From Anabaena sphaerica FACHB-251 (GTDB taxonomy: Bacteria; Cyanobacteriota; Cyanobacteriia; Cyanobacteriales; Nostocaceae), in assembly GCF_014696825.1 (NCBI RefSeq), contig NZ_JACJQU010000001.1:434001-498000 (forward strand): 64,000 nt of DNA, in the 5' to 3' direction. Position numbers and translations under genes: made by a program. How positions within the stretch are numbered: the first letter of the stretch is position 1; every line of letters begins with the position of its first letter. Positions 35,805 to 45,085 of this stretch are shown here, piece after piece. The notes under the pieces are model-generated. The model was not told the origin of the DNA. It worked only from the letters and a program-made list of their open reading frames with translations, and ran no database searches.

Positions 35805-37988
35805 ATGCCGGAAATATGGAATAATCTTTTTAACTCAGGTCTGTTTATACCACATGGGCATTGCTATCTCTGGAAAACTGATTTAGTTTTGCTACATTTA
35901 TTGTCTGATGCACTGATTGCTCTAGCTTATTACTCAATTCCTATCACACTATTTTACTTTGTTAATAAGCGTAAAGATCTCCCATTCTCTTGGATTTTTC
36001 TCTTGTTTAGCGCCTTTATCATAGCTTGTGGTACTACGCACTTATTAGAAATTTGGACTCTTTGGCATCCCATATATTGGTTATCAGGGTTGGTTAAAGC
36101 TGGCACTGCAATAATATCTTTAATTACAGCATTAGAACTTGTACCTTTAGTTCCACAAGCACTAGCTCTTCCGAGTCCGACTCAACTCAAACAAATAAAT
36201 CAAGAACTGCAAACAGAAATATCGGATCGGTTACGGATAGATAAAGAACTGAGAAAATATCAGAATCATTTGGAGGAATTGGTTGCTCTCCGCACGCAAG
36301 AGATTACTAACACCAACGAGCAATTAGGACAGGAAATTACTGAACGTCAACGCATCCTAGAAGTTTTACGACAAAGTGAGGAACGCTACCGTTATTTGGT
36401 GGAAGCAATCCCCCAACTTGTCTGGACAAGTGATGCACAAGGACAGTGTGATTTTTTTAATCTCAATTGGAGTGAATATACAGGATTAACATTAGAGCAA
36501 TCATTGGGTTCTGGTTGGTTAGCAGCATTGCATCCAGATGATGTGGAAAGTTCTTATCAAGTCTGGTTAAATGCTGTTGAAACTGGTAAAATTTATGAGA
36601 ATGAATACCGCTTTAAACGGGCTGCGGATGGTTGTTATCGCTGGCAATTGGCACGGGGATTACCACTTAAAAATGAGCAAGATTGTGTAATCAAGTGGTT
36701 TGGTACTTGTACAGATATCCATGAACATAAAGAAATACAAGAAGAACGCGTCCGCTTATTGGAATTAGAACAAGCAGCACGGGCTAAAGCTGAAACAGCT
36801 AATCGAATTAAAGATGAATTTCTGGCTGTACTCTCTCATGAGTTACGCACACCTCTAAATGCAATTTTAGGCTGGTCTCAGTTATTGCGAATTCATAAAT
36901 TTGACGAGATTAAGACATCTCAAGCTTTAGAAATAATTGAACGCAATGCCAAATTACAGGTGCAACTGATTGAAGATTTACTTGATGTTTCGCGAATTTT
37001 ACAGGGTAAACTGGCGCTGAATAGGGTAAACGTAAATTTAGCCCCTATAGTTTTATCGGCGATAGAAACAATACGTTTGGCAGCAGAAACTAAGTCTATT
37101 CAGTTAAACACAATCTTTCCAGAGAAGATCGCTCAAGTGATAGGTGACCCGACTCGCTTGCAACAAGTGGTTTGGAATTTGCTTTCTAACGCTGTTAAAT
37201 TTACAACTAGGGGAGGAACGGTAGAAGTTCAATTAGGTGAAGTTGATGGCTATGCTGAAATTATAGTTAGTGATACAGGTAAGGGGATTAGTGCTGAGTT
37301 TTTGCCCTATGTTTTTGATTACTTCCGGCAGGCAGATAGCAGTTCTACCAGAAAATTTGGTGGATTAGGTTTGGGGCTGGCAATTGTCCGGAATATAGTG
37401 GAAATACATGGCGGTATGATCACAGCAGAAAGCCCTGGTATAGATCAGGGGGCAAGGTTTACTGTCAGATTACCCTTGATTAAAGATGATAGTTCCAGGA
37501 TGGTAAATGAAGAAAATAATTCTTCATTCTTAACGCTTAATTCTTTGCCGCTGAATGGTCTACAGGTTTTAGTTGTTGATGATGATGCTGATTCTCTCGA
37601 TTTTGTCGCCTTTGTTTTAGAAAAATATGGGGCTGAGGTGATGGCGTTATCTTCAGGATTGGCAGCAATACAAATGCTATCACAGAGACATATAGATGTG
37701 TTAATCAGTGATATTAGTATGCCAGAAATGGATGGCTATATGCTAATGCGTCAAGTCAGAACTTGGAAGACAGAACAAGGGAGAAAAATTCCAGCCATTG
37801 CTTTAACTGCCTCTGCTGGAGAATATGACCAACGCCAGGCTATAGACGCAGGATTTCAGTTGCATCTGCCAAAGCCGATAGCAGGAGAAGACTTAGTGCG
37901 AGCGATCGCTCAAGTAATTAATTTACCGCAAAGTGAGCAGGATCAACTTCCATCCCTGAATCCAAAACCAGATTTGCATCCAAACTGA
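35805..37988 (+). CDS. Hybrid histidine kinase with ethylene-binding domain
   Basis: 727 residues. Residues 1-130 are three membrane helices with the plant ETR1 ethylene/copper-site residues conserved: D35, Y42, I45, P46, I72, C75 and H79, in SDALIALAYYSIP and FIIACGTTHLLEIWT. A coiled coil follows (about 140-200), then a PAS domain (about 195-315) with a PAC-like ending. The HisKA domain has SHELRTPLN with His345; the HATPase has NLLSNAVKFT, DTGKGI and GGLGLGLAIV. A C-terminal receiver (about 595-715) has VVDDDADSLDF and acceptor Asp636. There is no phytochrome-type GAF, unlike Synechocystis SynEtr1. Cognate regulators are not adjacent. Confidence 0.93.
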   Translation: MPEIWNNLFNSGLFIPHGHCYLWKTDLVLLHLLSDALIALAYYSIPITLFYFVNKRKDLPFSWIFLLFSAFIIACGTTHLLEIWTLWHPIYWLSGLVKAGTAIISLITALELVPLVPQALALPSPTQLKQINQELQTEISDRLRIDKELRKYQNHLEELVALRTQEITNTNEQLGQEITERQRILEVLRQSEERYRYLVEAIPQLVWTSDAQGQCDFFNLNWSEYTGLTLEQSLGSGWLAALHPDDVESSYQVWLNAVETGKIYENEYRFKRAADGCYRWQLARGLPLKNEQDCVIKWFGTCTDIHEHKEIQEERVRLLELEQAARAKAETANRIKDEFLAVLSHELRTPLNAILGWSQLLRIHKFDEIKTSQALEIIERNAKLQVQLIEDLLDVSRILQGKLALNRVNVNLAPIVLSAIETIRLAAETKSIQLNTIFPEKIAQVIGDPTRLQQVVWNLLSNAVKFTTRGGTVEVQLGEVDGYAEIIVSDTGKGISAEFLPYVFDYFRQADSSSTRKFGGLGLGLAIVRNIVEIHGGMITAESPGIDQGARFTVRLPLIKDDSSRMVNEENNSSFLTLNSLPLNGLQVLVVDDDADSLDFVAFVLEKYGAEVMALSSGLAAIQMLSQRHIDVLISDISMPEMDGYMLMRQVRTWKTEQGRKIPAIALTASAGEYDQRQAIDAGFQLHLPKPIAGEDLVRAIAQVINLPQSEQDQLPSLNPKPDLHPN

Positions 37989-38108
37989 AAGAAGAATTTT
38001 TATCTTGGCAATCAGGCAAAAACTAACCCAAAATATACAATCCGTCTGGGAGAAAATTTGATAGACTAAGCTTCTAAATAATTTGGTGTAAGTCTAATAA
38101 AATATACT

Positions 38109-38873
38109 ATGTATAAATCAGATACAAAATTTTCAGTGTTGGGTTTACCAGTTCATGTGATGACAAACTATCCCCACTGGTTGCTAGAATGCCTACAACA
38201 AGGCAGAGGAACTCATGTAGTTACGCTCAATGCAGAAATGACTATGCAGGCGGAGCGGAATCACTTCCTCGCTGAAGTAATTCAAAAAGCTGATTTAGTG
38301 ATTCCAGATGGCGCAGGGGTTGTTTTGTATTTGCAGTGTCTATTAAGACAAGAAGTAAAACGTTGTCCAGGAATTGAATTAGCAGAAAAACTGTTACAAG
38401 AACTCGGTCAGCACAAAACACCTACTAAAGTATTTTTCTATGGAGGAGCTACGGGAGTAGCCGCAACCGCCGCAGAGTTTTGGCAGATGGAAATTCCAGA
38501 TTTGGATATAGTAGGTACTCACTCCGGATACCATTCCCCAGAAGAAGAACAAATATTACAGCAAACATTAGCTCAATTGCAGCCACAAGTCATTTTTGTT
38601 GGTCTAGGAGTGCCACGTCAAGAGTTATGGATCGCCAAAAACCGCCATTTCTGTCCCCAAGCAATTTGGATTGGGGTTGGTGGTAGTTTCGATATTTGGT
38701 CAGGGAGAAAAACTCGCGCTCCTCGTTGGTTGGCAAATAACAATTTAGAATGGCTGTACCGTTTGTATCAAGAACCTTGGCGTTGGCGGCGAATGCTGGC
38801 TTTACCTGAGTTCGTACTCAAGGCCTTTGTTTATCGCTTGACTGCCAGGAGTATAAACAGTGCTGGATGTTGA
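38109..38873 (+). CDS. WecG/TagA/CpsF-family glycosyltransferase
   Basis: 254 residues. Typical motifs are VVTLNAEMTMQAE (about 39-50), ADLVIPDGAGVVL, FFYGGATGVAATAAEFW, VGLGVPRQELWI, and WIGVGGSFDIWSGRKTRAPRWL near the C-terminus. The family transfers N-acetylmannosaminuronic acid or similar sugars to lipid-linked intermediates of envelope polymers. Membrane association through the basic C-terminal tail is likely. The next gene (FtsE-like ATPase) follows after 31 bp and is probably co-transcribed. Confidence 0.9.
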   Translation: MYKSDTKFSVLGLPVHVMTNYPHWLLECLQQGRGTHVVTLNAEMTMQAERNHFLAEVIQKADLVIPDGAGVVLYLQCLLRQEVKRCPGIELAEKLLQELGQHKTPTKVFFYGGATGVAATAAEFWQMEIPDLDIVGTHSGYHSPEEEQILQQTLAQLQPQVIFVGLGVPRQELWIAKNRHFCPQAIWIGVGGSFDIWSGRKTRAPRWLANNNLEWLYRLYQEPWRWRRMLALPEFVLKAFVYRLTARSINSAGC

Positions 38874-38904
38874 AATGGGTAATTGGTCATAGGAATGTCT
38901 ATAG

Positions 38905-39624
38905 ATGTCAACAGTTTACATAACAGAAGACACAGATAGTCAACAGCAGGGTAGTCAAGCTGGGGCAATGGTAGAGTTGCGCTCCGTCACCAAGACTTAT
39001 ACCAACGGCTATCATGCCCTGCTGGATGTGAGTATAAATATCAAAAAGGGAGAATTTCTGTTTATTACAGGGCCGAGTGGTTCTGGAAAATCGACCTTTT
39101 TAAAACTGCTCTATGGTCAAGAGTTACCCAGCCAAGGAGAGGTAATTGTTGATGATTTGAATGTAGCAAACTTACGGGGCGATCGCTTATCATTGTTGCG
39201 CCGACGCATAGGAATCGTCTTTCAAGACTATAAATTAATTCCCCAGCGGACTGTGGCAGAGAATGTAACTTTTGTACTGCAAGCTCAAGGCTACACTCGT
39301 AAAGAAATTCAACGACGTTTAGAACCCACTTTAAAATTAGTAGGTTTATTATCTAAAGCTGACTCTTTTCCTGATCAACTTTCTGGGGGAGAACAGCAGC
39401 GGGTGAGTATTGCGCGAGCAATTATCGCTACCCCACCCCTACTACTAGCCGATGAACCAACGGGAAACCTTGATCCCGATAATTCCTGGCAAGTTATCCA
39501 GATTCTCCAGAAATTAAATACTTTTGGAGCTACAGTAATTGTCACTACTCATGATGAGCAGCTGGTAAGACGGTGTAATCATCCTGTGGTTCAGGTGAAG
39601 AATGGAAGGTTATATCGAAATTAG
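38905..39624 (+). CDS. ftsE: FtsE-type ABC ATPase
   Basis: 239 residues. An N-terminal Gln-rich extension (about 1-20) precedes a standard ABC domain: Walker [11 protein letters not shown]-loop IVFQDYKLI, signature [15 protein letters not shown], Walker [16 protein letters not shown] and the switch His in VTTHDEQL. Overall identity to FtsE is clear ([21 protein letters not shown]). FtsE pairs with the permease FtsX in division-site peptidoglycan control, but no ftsX lies here; a repeat spacer follows. It is probably co-transcribed with the upstream glycosyltransferase. Confidence 0.87.
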   Translation: MSTVYITEDTDSQQQGSQAGAMVELRSVTKTYTNGYHALLDVSINIKKGEFLFITGPSGSGKSTFLKLLYGQELPSQGEVIVDDLNVANLRGDRLSLLRRRIGIVFQDYKLIPQRTVAENVTFVLQAQGYTRKEIQRRLEPTLKLVGLLSKADSFPDQLSGGEQQRVSIARAIIATPPLLLADEPTGNLDPDNSWQVIQILQKLNTFGATVIVTTHDEQLVRRCNHPVVQVKNGRLYRN

Positions 39625-39627
39625 TAT

Positions 39628-39690
39628 AGGGAACAGGGAATAGGGAACGGGGAACAGGGAACAGGGAATAGGGAACAGGGAACAGGCAGC
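39628..39690. repeat. STRR tract (GGGAACA)
   Basis: About eight GGGAACA or GGGAATA units lie immediately after ftsE, then a TTGCCTCTTACC-type segment before element A copy 3. Confidence 0.85.
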
Positions 39691-39752
39691 AGGGTAAAAT
39701 TAATCAACTTTTGCCTCTTACCTTTTGCCTTCTTCCATTGATAACCGACAAC

Positions 39753-39850
39753 TATAGCAGTGGACATGATGGTTAGGACATAAATTAATAATGAAACTCT
39801 GACTACAACAGGGTTTCACTCTTGACTCCTGACTCCTGACTCCTGCTATA
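39753..39850. repeat. MITE-like element A copy 3
   Basis: TATAGCAG at the left and CTGCTATA at the right, with GTGGACATGATGGTTAGGAC inside. It is 98 bp, seven longer than the other two copies, because the CTCCTGA unit near the right end is repeated three times. Confidence 0.78.
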
Positions 39851-39855
39851 AGTGA

Positions 39856-40605
39856 CTAATAAACCTCGTGCTTAACTTTTGTAGATATAGGTACAAGAGG
39901 TTTATTACTGGTGGATAGTAGCATTTGTAACCCATCCAAGGTTTGCAAACTATTCAAAGCTGCTTCACGAATTATTGCTTCTTCTTCCGTACTCAATAGG
40001 AGTTGTAAGCATTCGACCACATTTTGCTTTACTGAAGCATCAGCTTGTTTGCGAGTGATGAATTTAGTTAGTTGGCGCACAGCAAGCAACCGTTTTAAGG
40101 GATCTGTTTCCGTTAAGTTGTTTAACAATTGTTCAAGATAGTCTTCCTCTCGATTTTCCTGAAAGTTGAAAATTTGCCACACCAACAAGACTAAAGTTAG
40201 CAATGTTCCAAACCCTTGCACAATAGTACCAACAGCCATCCAAAGACTTGGGGAATCAACCCAGATGGCAGCTGCCATGTAAGTAATCAAAGTAGCAACA
40301 CCACCACTAGCCACTGCTAAAGCTAACCGAACGTTGGCACTGTTTAAAAACCTGCGTATTTCTAACCAACTTATTTGCCAGTTCCATTTAGGTATTGAGT
40401 AAGCGATGAGCATTACCCCAATACCAACGGCAAGTGCTAATAGCAACTTCCAGTTCCAAAACAGCATAGCAACGATGATTGTCAAGAATCCAAGAATGGT
40501 TCCAGGTTCAGAGAAACGTTTTAACTTTCGTTGCTTTGGGCTTCCTGTCTTGATCTCTGGAAGCTGTTTGAATAATTGCCGCCAAGAAGACGAAGCCTGT
40601 GTCAC
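39856..40605 (-). CDS. Membrane protein with C-terminal armadillo-type repeat
   Basis: 249 residues. A basic N-terminal stretch (about 1-32) leads to four predicted helices (about 33-50, 52-70, 90-112, 118-145: ILGFLTIIVAMLFW, LLLALAVGIGVMLIAY, VRLALAVASGGVATLITYMAAAIW, VGTIVQGFGTLLTLVLLVW). The rest (about 150-235) is helical with HEAT/ARM-like units (DPLKRLLAVRQLTKFI, EEEAIIREAALNSLQTLDG). The pattern is common in cyanobacterial hypothetical proteins; no biochemical role is known. Convergent with ftsE. Confidence 0.72.
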   Translation of the reverse strand: MTQASSSWRQLFKQLPEIKTGSPKQRKLKRFSEPGTILGFLTIIVAMLFWNWKLLLALAVGIGVMLIAYSIPKWNWQISWLEIRRFLNSANVRLALAVASGGVATLITYMAAAIWVDSPSLWMAVGTIVQGFGTLLTLVLLVWQIFNFQENREEDYLEQLLNNLTETDPLKRLLAVRQLTKFITRKQADASVKQNVVECLQLLLSTEEEAIIREAALNSLQTLDGLQMLLSTSNKPLVPISTKVKHEVY

Positions 40606-40829
40606 AGCTTTTACTTAACCTATTTAATACAATATTTTTTGTTTGTGGACAGGATGCCCACTTCACAAGAATTATATTTGATTTATTCTAACGATGGTCA
40701 GAAGTTATGGTGTTCTTAGTTGGCTGATAATAAACAGGAAGGGGGAGTTTGTACCCAATCAGTCAGCATTTTGGAGCTACTTCGGTGCTATGAATGCTAA
40801 TTAGTTACAAAAATTAACAGATAATACTT

Positions 40830-41726
40830 ATGTTGCAACCTTTAGGCTTTGAGCAAAGCTCCGTCAATACGTCACTAGGCAGGATGGTATACTATACTGC
40901 TAGTGGCTCACCTTGGCAGGATAAAAGCGAAAAATCGGACAAGGAAACTTTGTTGTTTCTGCATGGCTTTGGTGGTGGGTCTTCTGCTTATGAGTGGTCG
41001 AAGGTATATCCAGCTTTTGCTGCTGAATATCGAGTCATTGCACCAGATTTAATTGGTTGGGGTGGCTCTGAGCATCCGCAACGCAGTTACAAAATTGAGG
41101 ATTATTTGACGACGATTCAAGAGTTGATTGAGCAGACCTGTACAGAGCCAGTGATGGTAATAGCCTCTTCTCTGACAGCAGCTTTGACAATTCGAGTTGC
41201 GATCGCCCGTCCTGATTTATTTAAGTCTTTAATTCTTGTCAGTCCCGCTGGACTTTCGGACTTTGGCCAAGACTACTCCCGCAGCTTTTTTGCCCAGTTA
41301 GTCAGTGTTCCCTTTGTTGATCGCTTGTTATATAGTACAGGAATTGCCACTGATTCAGGTATTCGCAGCTTTTTAGAGCAAAGACAATTTGCCGAATCTA
41401 ATCGAGTTTATCAAGAGATTGTGGACGCTTATTTACAATCTGCCCAACAACCAAATGCTGAATATGCAGCACTGTCTTTTGTTCGTGGAGATTTGTGCTT
41501 TGATTTGTCTCTTTACATTCAACAGTTGACAACTCCCACAGCTATCATTTGGGGACAAAAATCACAATTTACAGGACCAGAAATCGGTCGCCGCTTTGCG
41601 GAAATGAATCCCCAAAGTATTCGATTCTTTCAACCTTTAGAAAATGTGGGATTAACTCCGCAATTAGAATTACCTGCGGTGACAATTGGATTAATTCGTA
41701 AATTTTTAACTTTGCTGAATGGGTGA
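40830..41726 (+). CDS. Alpha/beta hydrolase-fold protein, degenerate active site
   Basis: 298 residues with the fold signatures FLHGFGGGSSAYEW (oxyanion strand, about 47-60) and VIAPDLIGWGGSEHP. The nucleophile elbow reads ASSLTAA where GxSxG is usual. The Asp-loop position reads WGQKSQF where WGxxD is usual, and the His-loop reads NVGLTPQLELP where GHxxxxE is usual. The Ser remains, but Asp and His are not recognisable. It may be a non-catalytic or atypical member. ATG start; no signal peptide. Confidence 0.8.
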   Translation: MLQPLGFEQSSVNTSLGRMVYYTASGSPWQDKSEKSDKETLLFLHGFGGGSSAYEWSKVYPAFAAEYRVIAPDLIGWGGSEHPQRSYKIEDYLTTIQELIEQTCTEPVMVIASSLTAALTIRVAIARPDLFKSLILVSPAGLSDFGQDYSRSFFAQLVSVPFVDRLLYSTGIATDSGIRSFLEQRQFAESNRVYQEIVDAYLQSAQQPNAEYAALSFVRGDLCFDLSLYIQQLTTPTAIIWGQKSQFTGPEIGRRFAEMNPQSIRFFQPLENVGLTPQLELPAVTIGLIRKFLTLLNG

Positions 41727-41751
41727 TTGGGGATTGGGGGCTGGGAAAGAA

Positions 41752-41825
41752 AATTTTAGATTTTAGATTTTAGATTTTAGATTGGAGTTAATAAAATCCA
41801 AAATCCAAAATCCAAAATCCAAAAT
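41752..41825. repeat. Paired STRR tracts (TAGATTT and AAAATCC)
   Basis: Four TAGATTT units and four AAAATCC units face each other across TTGGAGTTAATAA; the complementary tracts could form a long hairpin. They separate the hydrolase from the convergent DUF4330 gene. Confidence 0.82.
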
Positions 41826-41847
41826 TGAATTACCCATTACCAAAATA

Positions 41848-42381
41848 CTAATTATCTTTTAAACGAATATCGATGACTGAAGCGTTAAAATTATAGTTAA
41901 AACCTTCTAATTCAAAAGGCATTCCAATTTTAACTTTACTATTACCTAAAACTGGCCCGCTGTTGGTAACTTGTGCTTTACCTTCTAGGGTCAAAAGAAA
42001 ATCTGCACTAAAGTTGTTTGCTCTTGGATCTGCTAATTCTTTAACTGAACCATCTGGTTGAGGAACAGTAACAGTTCTTTCTAGCTGTTGAATAGATTTA
42101 ATACCAATTTGTCCATAGGGTTGATTACGAATAATTACATTTGTTTTACCGCCCTTACTAAATCCTTGTTTAAATAACTGCTCAGGGTCGCGGACATTTA
42201 AACCACGCACTACTAAGTCTACTTCGATAGGTACTGTTTTCGTGCCGACTTGAGCTACAGAACCGGAAGTTCCGGGAAATATAAAGATGCCGATTATAAC
42301 TAGTAAGATGATCAGCGCAGCACCTAAATCGAGTAAGTTGATTTTGCCGAATAAGCGACCTTTGGAATCTAAAATTGGCAT
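41848..42381 (-). CDS. DUF4330 membrane-anchored protein
   Basis: 177 residues. The short N-terminus (MPILDSKGRLFGKINLLD) is followed by one membrane helix (about 19-37, GAALIILLVIIGIFIFPG) and a soluble domain (about 50-175) that ends FNYNFNASVIDIRLKDN. This matches the DUF4330 family, of unknown function and common in cyanobacteria and firmicutes. It is probably exposed to the periplasm or lumen. Divergent from the M48 protease gene. Confidence 0.87.
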   Translation of the reverse strand: MPILDSKGRLFGKINLLDLGAALIILLVIIGIFIFPGTSGSVAQVGTKTVPIEVDLVVRGLNVRDPEQLFKQGFSKGGKTNVIIRNQPYGQIGIKSIQQLERTVTVPQPDGSVKELADPRANNFSADFLLTLEGKAQVTNSGPVLGNSKVKIGMPFELEGFNYNFNASVIDIRLKDN

Positions 42382-42689
42382 AACAAGTTTTTTCAGGTTA
42401 AATTGTAGTCAAAGAAGGTTTGAGAGGGAAGTGGCAATTTTGCCTATTTGGTAGCAGCTAATAACGGATGGAAGGTACAGTTATGCGACAGTTTATCATA
42501 GCTGGAACAGTTGGAAGCAGTGGCAGCAGAAAGGTAAGTAATAAAGCAGTTGAGAATTTCTGATTTTTAATCATAGCGTAGACTTCCCTCGTCTGTTTTT
42601 TCACAGGTATTGAGTTGAGAATGCAACTTAGTAAGCTGTAAATACGTCTCCTATTTTAAGTTCTCACACCACTCTCTTTTCATGGGATT
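42382..42689. other. Divergent spacer, DUF4330 and M48 genes
   Basis: 308 bp with no gene. It is mixed sequence with no clear repeat; promoters for both flanking genes presumably lie here. Confidence 0.4.
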
Positions 42690-43544
42690 ATGATTAACTG
42701 GAATGGATTTTTGGCAAATTATCGTATAGGGCGGCGACGTTGGTTTTATCCGTTGATTTCGCTAAGTGTTGCTCTGAGTCTGTGCTTGAGTACACCTTTA
42801 CCCGGCAAAGCTATAGATTTATTGCCGCTTTTATTTCAAGGGGTACAAGTATTTCAGATGTCTAATCTATCTGCTCGTCAGGAAGTTGAGCTTGGCAAGC
42901 AGATGAATGATGAGTTACGCCAAGAAGTAAGAATTTCCCGCAATCAGCAGCTTAATAGTTATGTGGAGCAGATTGGTAGGCGGTTAGCAGCTAATAGCGA
43001 TCGCTCTAATATTCCTTATACTTTTCAGGTAGTTGAGGATGATGCTGTTAATGCTTTTGCAACTCTGGGTGGTTTCGTTTATGTAAATACAGGGTTGGTA
43101 AAAGCTGCGGAAAATGAAGCGGAACTAGCAAGTGTAATTGGCCATGAAATGGGTCACATTGAGGGTCAACACTTAATCAAGCAGATGCGCCAAAGAGCGA
43201 TCGCTAGTGGTGTTGCTAGTGCAACTGGCTTAAATCGGAATCAGGCAGTAGCTATAGGTGTTGATTTGGCTCTAAATCGTCCAAAAAGTCGTCAAGATGA
43301 ATATGATGCTGATAGAAGAGGATTGAGGGCTTTAACGCAGGCTGGTTATGCTCCCTCAGCTATGGTTTCCTTTATGAAAAAGCTACAGGGAAGAAGTTCA
43401 GTTCCCACTTTTTTGAGTACACACCCCGGAGCGAGCGATCGCGTTAAGTCTCTCCAAAGCCAAATACAGCGTCAACCAAGCAATAGCAATTATGGCTTAG
43501 ATAATACGGCTTACCAAGCTAATATACGGGCATTGTTGCGGTAG
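42690..43544 (+). CDS. M48-family zinc metalloprotease
   Basis: 284 residues. The N-terminal signal peptide (basic RIGRRRW, then hydrophobic FYPLISLSVALSLCLSTPL, about 15-40) points to export. The catalytic motif is VIGHEMGHIEGQH (HExxH, about residue 155), and the third zinc ligand Glu should be in the QDEYDADRRGLRALTQAGY stretch. This is the BepA/LoiP-like exported class, which degrades misfolded envelope proteins. Monocistronic. Confidence 0.93.
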   Translation: MINWNGFLANYRIGRRRWFYPLISLSVALSLCLSTPLPGKAIDLLPLLFQGVQVFQMSNLSARQEVELGKQMNDELRQEVRISRNQQLNSYVEQIGRRLAANSDRSNIPYTFQVVEDDAVNAFATLGGFVYVNTGLVKAAENEAELASVIGHEMGHIEGQHLIKQMRQRAIASGVASATGLNRNQAVAIGVDLALNRPKSRQDEYDADRRGLRALTQAGYAPSAMVSFMKKLQGRSSVPTFLSTHPGASDRVKSLQSQIQRQPSNSNYGLDNTAYQANIRALLR

Positions 43545-43694
43545 AAATGCCATTTTTTCCAAAGTCTCTCCGTTTAGTCATTTCTGTGAACTGAACTTGA
43601 AGATGATTTAGTAATTGCCAATTCATAATTCATAATCAAAATCCGGGTAGAAATCCCCGGCTTCAACAAGCCCATTAAAAACGCAATGATGAAT

Positions 43695-43805
<111 letters not shown>

Positions 43806-43827
43806 ATCAATTATGAATTATGAATTG

Positions 43828-44592
43828 TTAATAGGATCGCTGCTTGTGGCGACGACTAACTTTGATTTCCTTTGGCGAAATCCTAGTAACTGCTTTTTCC
43901 AAAGGTAAAGTCCGAACGCAGTTCTTAAAAACATTAGCTTGATAAACCACGTTATTGGTAATATCCAGTCCGGTTAACCAACCACTGCGCGGATGATAAG
44001 CACCAGTATCAATATCTAACCAACCTTCTCCTTGTGCCAATTGACCAGCCTCAACACCTGGTAGAGTGAAAGTGATGGTATGACCGACGATAATTAACTT
44101 ATCGGTAAAGTACGGAAGTTCCATGCTGTGAAATTCATCACGTATCCAGCAAAGTTCCTCCGCGCTTTGTTCGGACACAGCTTTGTACGGATCAACACCT
44201 GCATGAGTTAACCAAACATCCCCCAAGTCAATATATGTTGGTAGGTTTGCAAACCAATCGAGATGATCTTGAGGAATTTTGGCTGCTTGATAACTAGTAA
44301 CGGTTGCTTGTCCCCCACTATACAGCCATGCTTGTAGTGCTTGATTAGAGTTTAAATTATTACCCATTACACTTAAAAGCATCTGCTCATGATTACCTAG
44401 CAGACAAGGATAGTTATTTTCTTTAACAAAATTTACTACCTGTGCGCTTTGAGGTCCACGATCTATTAAGTCTCCCAAAAAATAGACTTGATCTTCTGAT
44501 GTGGGTGCTATTTCTTTCAGAAGTATCATTAGACCTTGATAATAACCATGTACATCCCCAATAATAATTCGGCGTGGACTAATTTCTTTCAT
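43828..44592 (-). CDS. PPP-family metallophosphatase (Ser/Thr phosphatase type)
   Basis: 254 residues from ATG 44592; a TTG at 44664 would add 24 residues. Metal-binding motifs IIIGDVHGYYQGL, VYFLGDLIDRGPQSA and CLLGNHEQML are in order, with LTHAGVDP and IVGHTITF further on. This is the bacterial PPP/ApaH-like group, which acts on phosphoserine/threonine or dinucleoside polyphosphates; the substrate is unknown. A basic tail (SPKEIKVSRRHKQRSY) ends the protein. Confidence 0.9.
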   Translation of the reverse strand: MKEISPRRIIIGDVHGYYQGLMILLKEIAPTSEDQVYFLGDLIDRGPQSAQVVNFVKENNYPCLLGNHEQMLLSVMGNNLNSNQALQAWLYSGGQATVTSYQAAKIPQDHLDWFANLPTYIDLGDVWLTHAGVDPYKAVSEQSAEELCWIRDEFHSMELPYFTDKLIIVGHTITFTLPGVEAGQLAQGEGWLDIDTGAYHPRSGWLTGLDITNNVVYQANVFKNCVRTLPLEKAVTRISPKEIKVSRRHKQRSY

Positions 44593-44733
44593 AGAATCTT
44601 GGCTTGAATAAATTAACTGATATAGTTTTACTACAGTTTTATGTGTCTGAATTTTTGCCTGCAAGGGTTACTTTTATCGAACAGAATTCAGGAGTCAGGA
44701 GTCAGAATCGGCTAAACGCCCCGCTACCGCTAA

Positions 44734-44850
44734 CAGAATGAATTTTGTCCGACTGGCGGATGAATAATCGGGTTTAAGACCCCCACTAAATTGAAAATTT
44801 GGTGAGCTTCAATCAGTGGCGGGTTCCAATCCTCCAGTGATTGCATTCTG
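44734..44850. repeat. MITE-like element E
   Basis: CAGAATG and CATTCTG at the ends, 117 bp. The interior contains GTGGCGGGTTCCAATCCTCC and a frame without stop codons that I reject as coding. The flanks contain the GAGTCAG units of an STRR in inverted orientation. Confidence 0.6.
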
Positions 44851-44970
44851 ACTCCTGTAGCTTGCTTCCCGCAGGGTATTCTGACTTCTGAATTCTTCTT
44901 CAACTGATGAATTATATAATTATTTAGGTTTAACAAAAAATTCAGTGCCTTAGTTAAAATTATATCAGAT

Positions 44971-45085
44971 AAGTAGGTGAGAAGAGAAAAACCGAAGTGT
45001 GTAACGAAAAGTCAAATTGCCCAAAACTTCTTGCCTGTTAACAGTTCCCTTATCATAACGACAATTTTTAACGCCAACCTGACTT
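44971..45085. repeat. MITE-like element D copy 3
   Basis: Ends AAGTAGG and ACCTGACTT, with GTAACGAAAAGTCAAATTGC and ATAACGACAATTTTTAACGC inside. Same family as 17980-18270 and 25174-25287. Confidence 0.75.

Noticed and set aside
39628-39690. Tandem GGGAACA units as a possible CRISPR array
   Set aside because: Units are 7 bp and contiguous, with no spacers and no cas genes anywhere in the window. These are STRRs.
44730-44936. 68-codon minus-strand frame (MLNLNNYIIHQLKKNSEVR...)
   Set aside because: Almost wholly inside the inverted-repeat element E and its flanks, so repeat-derived.
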